Shown here: positions 49,731 to 49,823 of the stretch, one piece after another
Position numbering within the stretch: position 1 is the stretch's first letter
Layout of the letters: each line of letters begins with the position of its first letter
Origin: Novosphingobium marinum
GTDB lineage: Bacteria > Pseudomonadota > Alphaproteobacteria > Sphingomonadales > Sphingomonadaceae
NCBI RefSeq assembly: GCF_013408095.1
Contig: NZ_JACBZF010000011.1
Span: 1-49,823 of the forward strand
Direction: 5' to 3'
DNA length: 49,823 nucleotides
Notes under the pieces: generated by a model
Told to the model about the DNA's origin: nothing
Database searches by the model: none
The model's input: the letters and a program-made list of their open reading frames with translations, nothing else
Position numbers and translations under genes: made by a program

Positions 49731-49823
49731 TGAGCGGCCCCCATTGAGTGGTCCGGTTTGATTGTTAGTGCATAGTTGTCTCCGGCGCCATGGCTGACCG
49801 CAGGTGTAGCGAAGCGGAACCGG
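49731..49823 (+). mobile_element. Insertion-sequence end, right copy
   Basis: These 93 bases are the exact reverse complement of 2-94. The inner edge TGAGCGGCCCCC lies at 49731 and interrupts the gene after piuC. The element continues beyond the window. With the left copy it frames 49.6 kb between inward-facing ends. Confidence 0.75.

Overview
The window looks like a chromosomal contig from an alphaproteobacterium of the order Sphingomonadales, probably close to Erythrobacteraceae or Novosphingobium. This is inferred from gene style and content: TonB-dependent receptors, Tad pseudopilins, an archaic chaperone-usher operon, many PilZ proteins and GC-rich codon use. No rRNA, tRNA or CRISPR array was recognised. 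Both ends carry the same 93-base sequence in inverted orientation (2-94 and 49731-49823). Each copy cuts a gene, so the contig is probably bounded by two copies of one insertion sequence.

Layout. 0.1-9.9 kb: an exopolysaccharide-type locus with a 5'-truncated sulfotransferase, four glycosyltransferases (tandem GT2, GT4, GT2, GT61), a polytopic membrane protein and a secreted GH16-like RTX protein that lacks both catalytic glutamates. 10.3-15.9 kb: remains of a catabolic and uptake cluster (two alpha/beta hydrolases, a DUF1330 protein, an amidohydrolase fragment, a TonB-dependent receptor fragment, an esterase-like protein with Ala in place of the catalytic Ser, and a GntR regulator). A deletion appears to have removed the 5' halves of the two divergent genes in its middle. 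16.0-19.1 kb: a graveyard of IS3 and IS5 remnants next to an intact, AT-richer pair of overlapping IS1595/ISXO2-like transposase genes, one with a damaged active site.

19.6-27.7 kb: a winged-helix regulator, three Tad pseudopilin-type genes (TadG, TadE and TadF-like), a GGDEF diguanylate cyclase, and, facing the cyclase, an unusual single reading frame that joins a PilZ domain to a complete Flp pilin. The predicted prepilin cleavage site lies between the two parts, so the PilZ domain would be the leader peptide. 28.2-34.7 kb: a complete archaic chaperone-usher pilus operon (two spore-coat-U pilins, chaperone, usher, tip protein and a small exported protein).

34.9-44.4 kb: a low-density accessory region with a frameshifted tyrosine recombinase, two PilZ proteins, a lipoprotein, small cysteine-rich and DUF3606 proteins, several decayed genes, and two copies of a conserved two-hairpin RNA-like element, each converging on a DUF3606 gene (one intact, one dead). 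44.5-49.7 kb: an iron-uptake operon exbB-exbD-tonB-Fiu-like receptor-piuC, preceded by two Fur-box-like palindromes and cut off at the right end by the insertion sequence.

The main candidates for undescribed biology are the PilZ-Flp fusion beside a cyclase, the active/inactive transposase pair, the duplicated RNA/DUF3606 unit and the non-catalytic GH16 protein. All calls were made by reading sequence without database searches.
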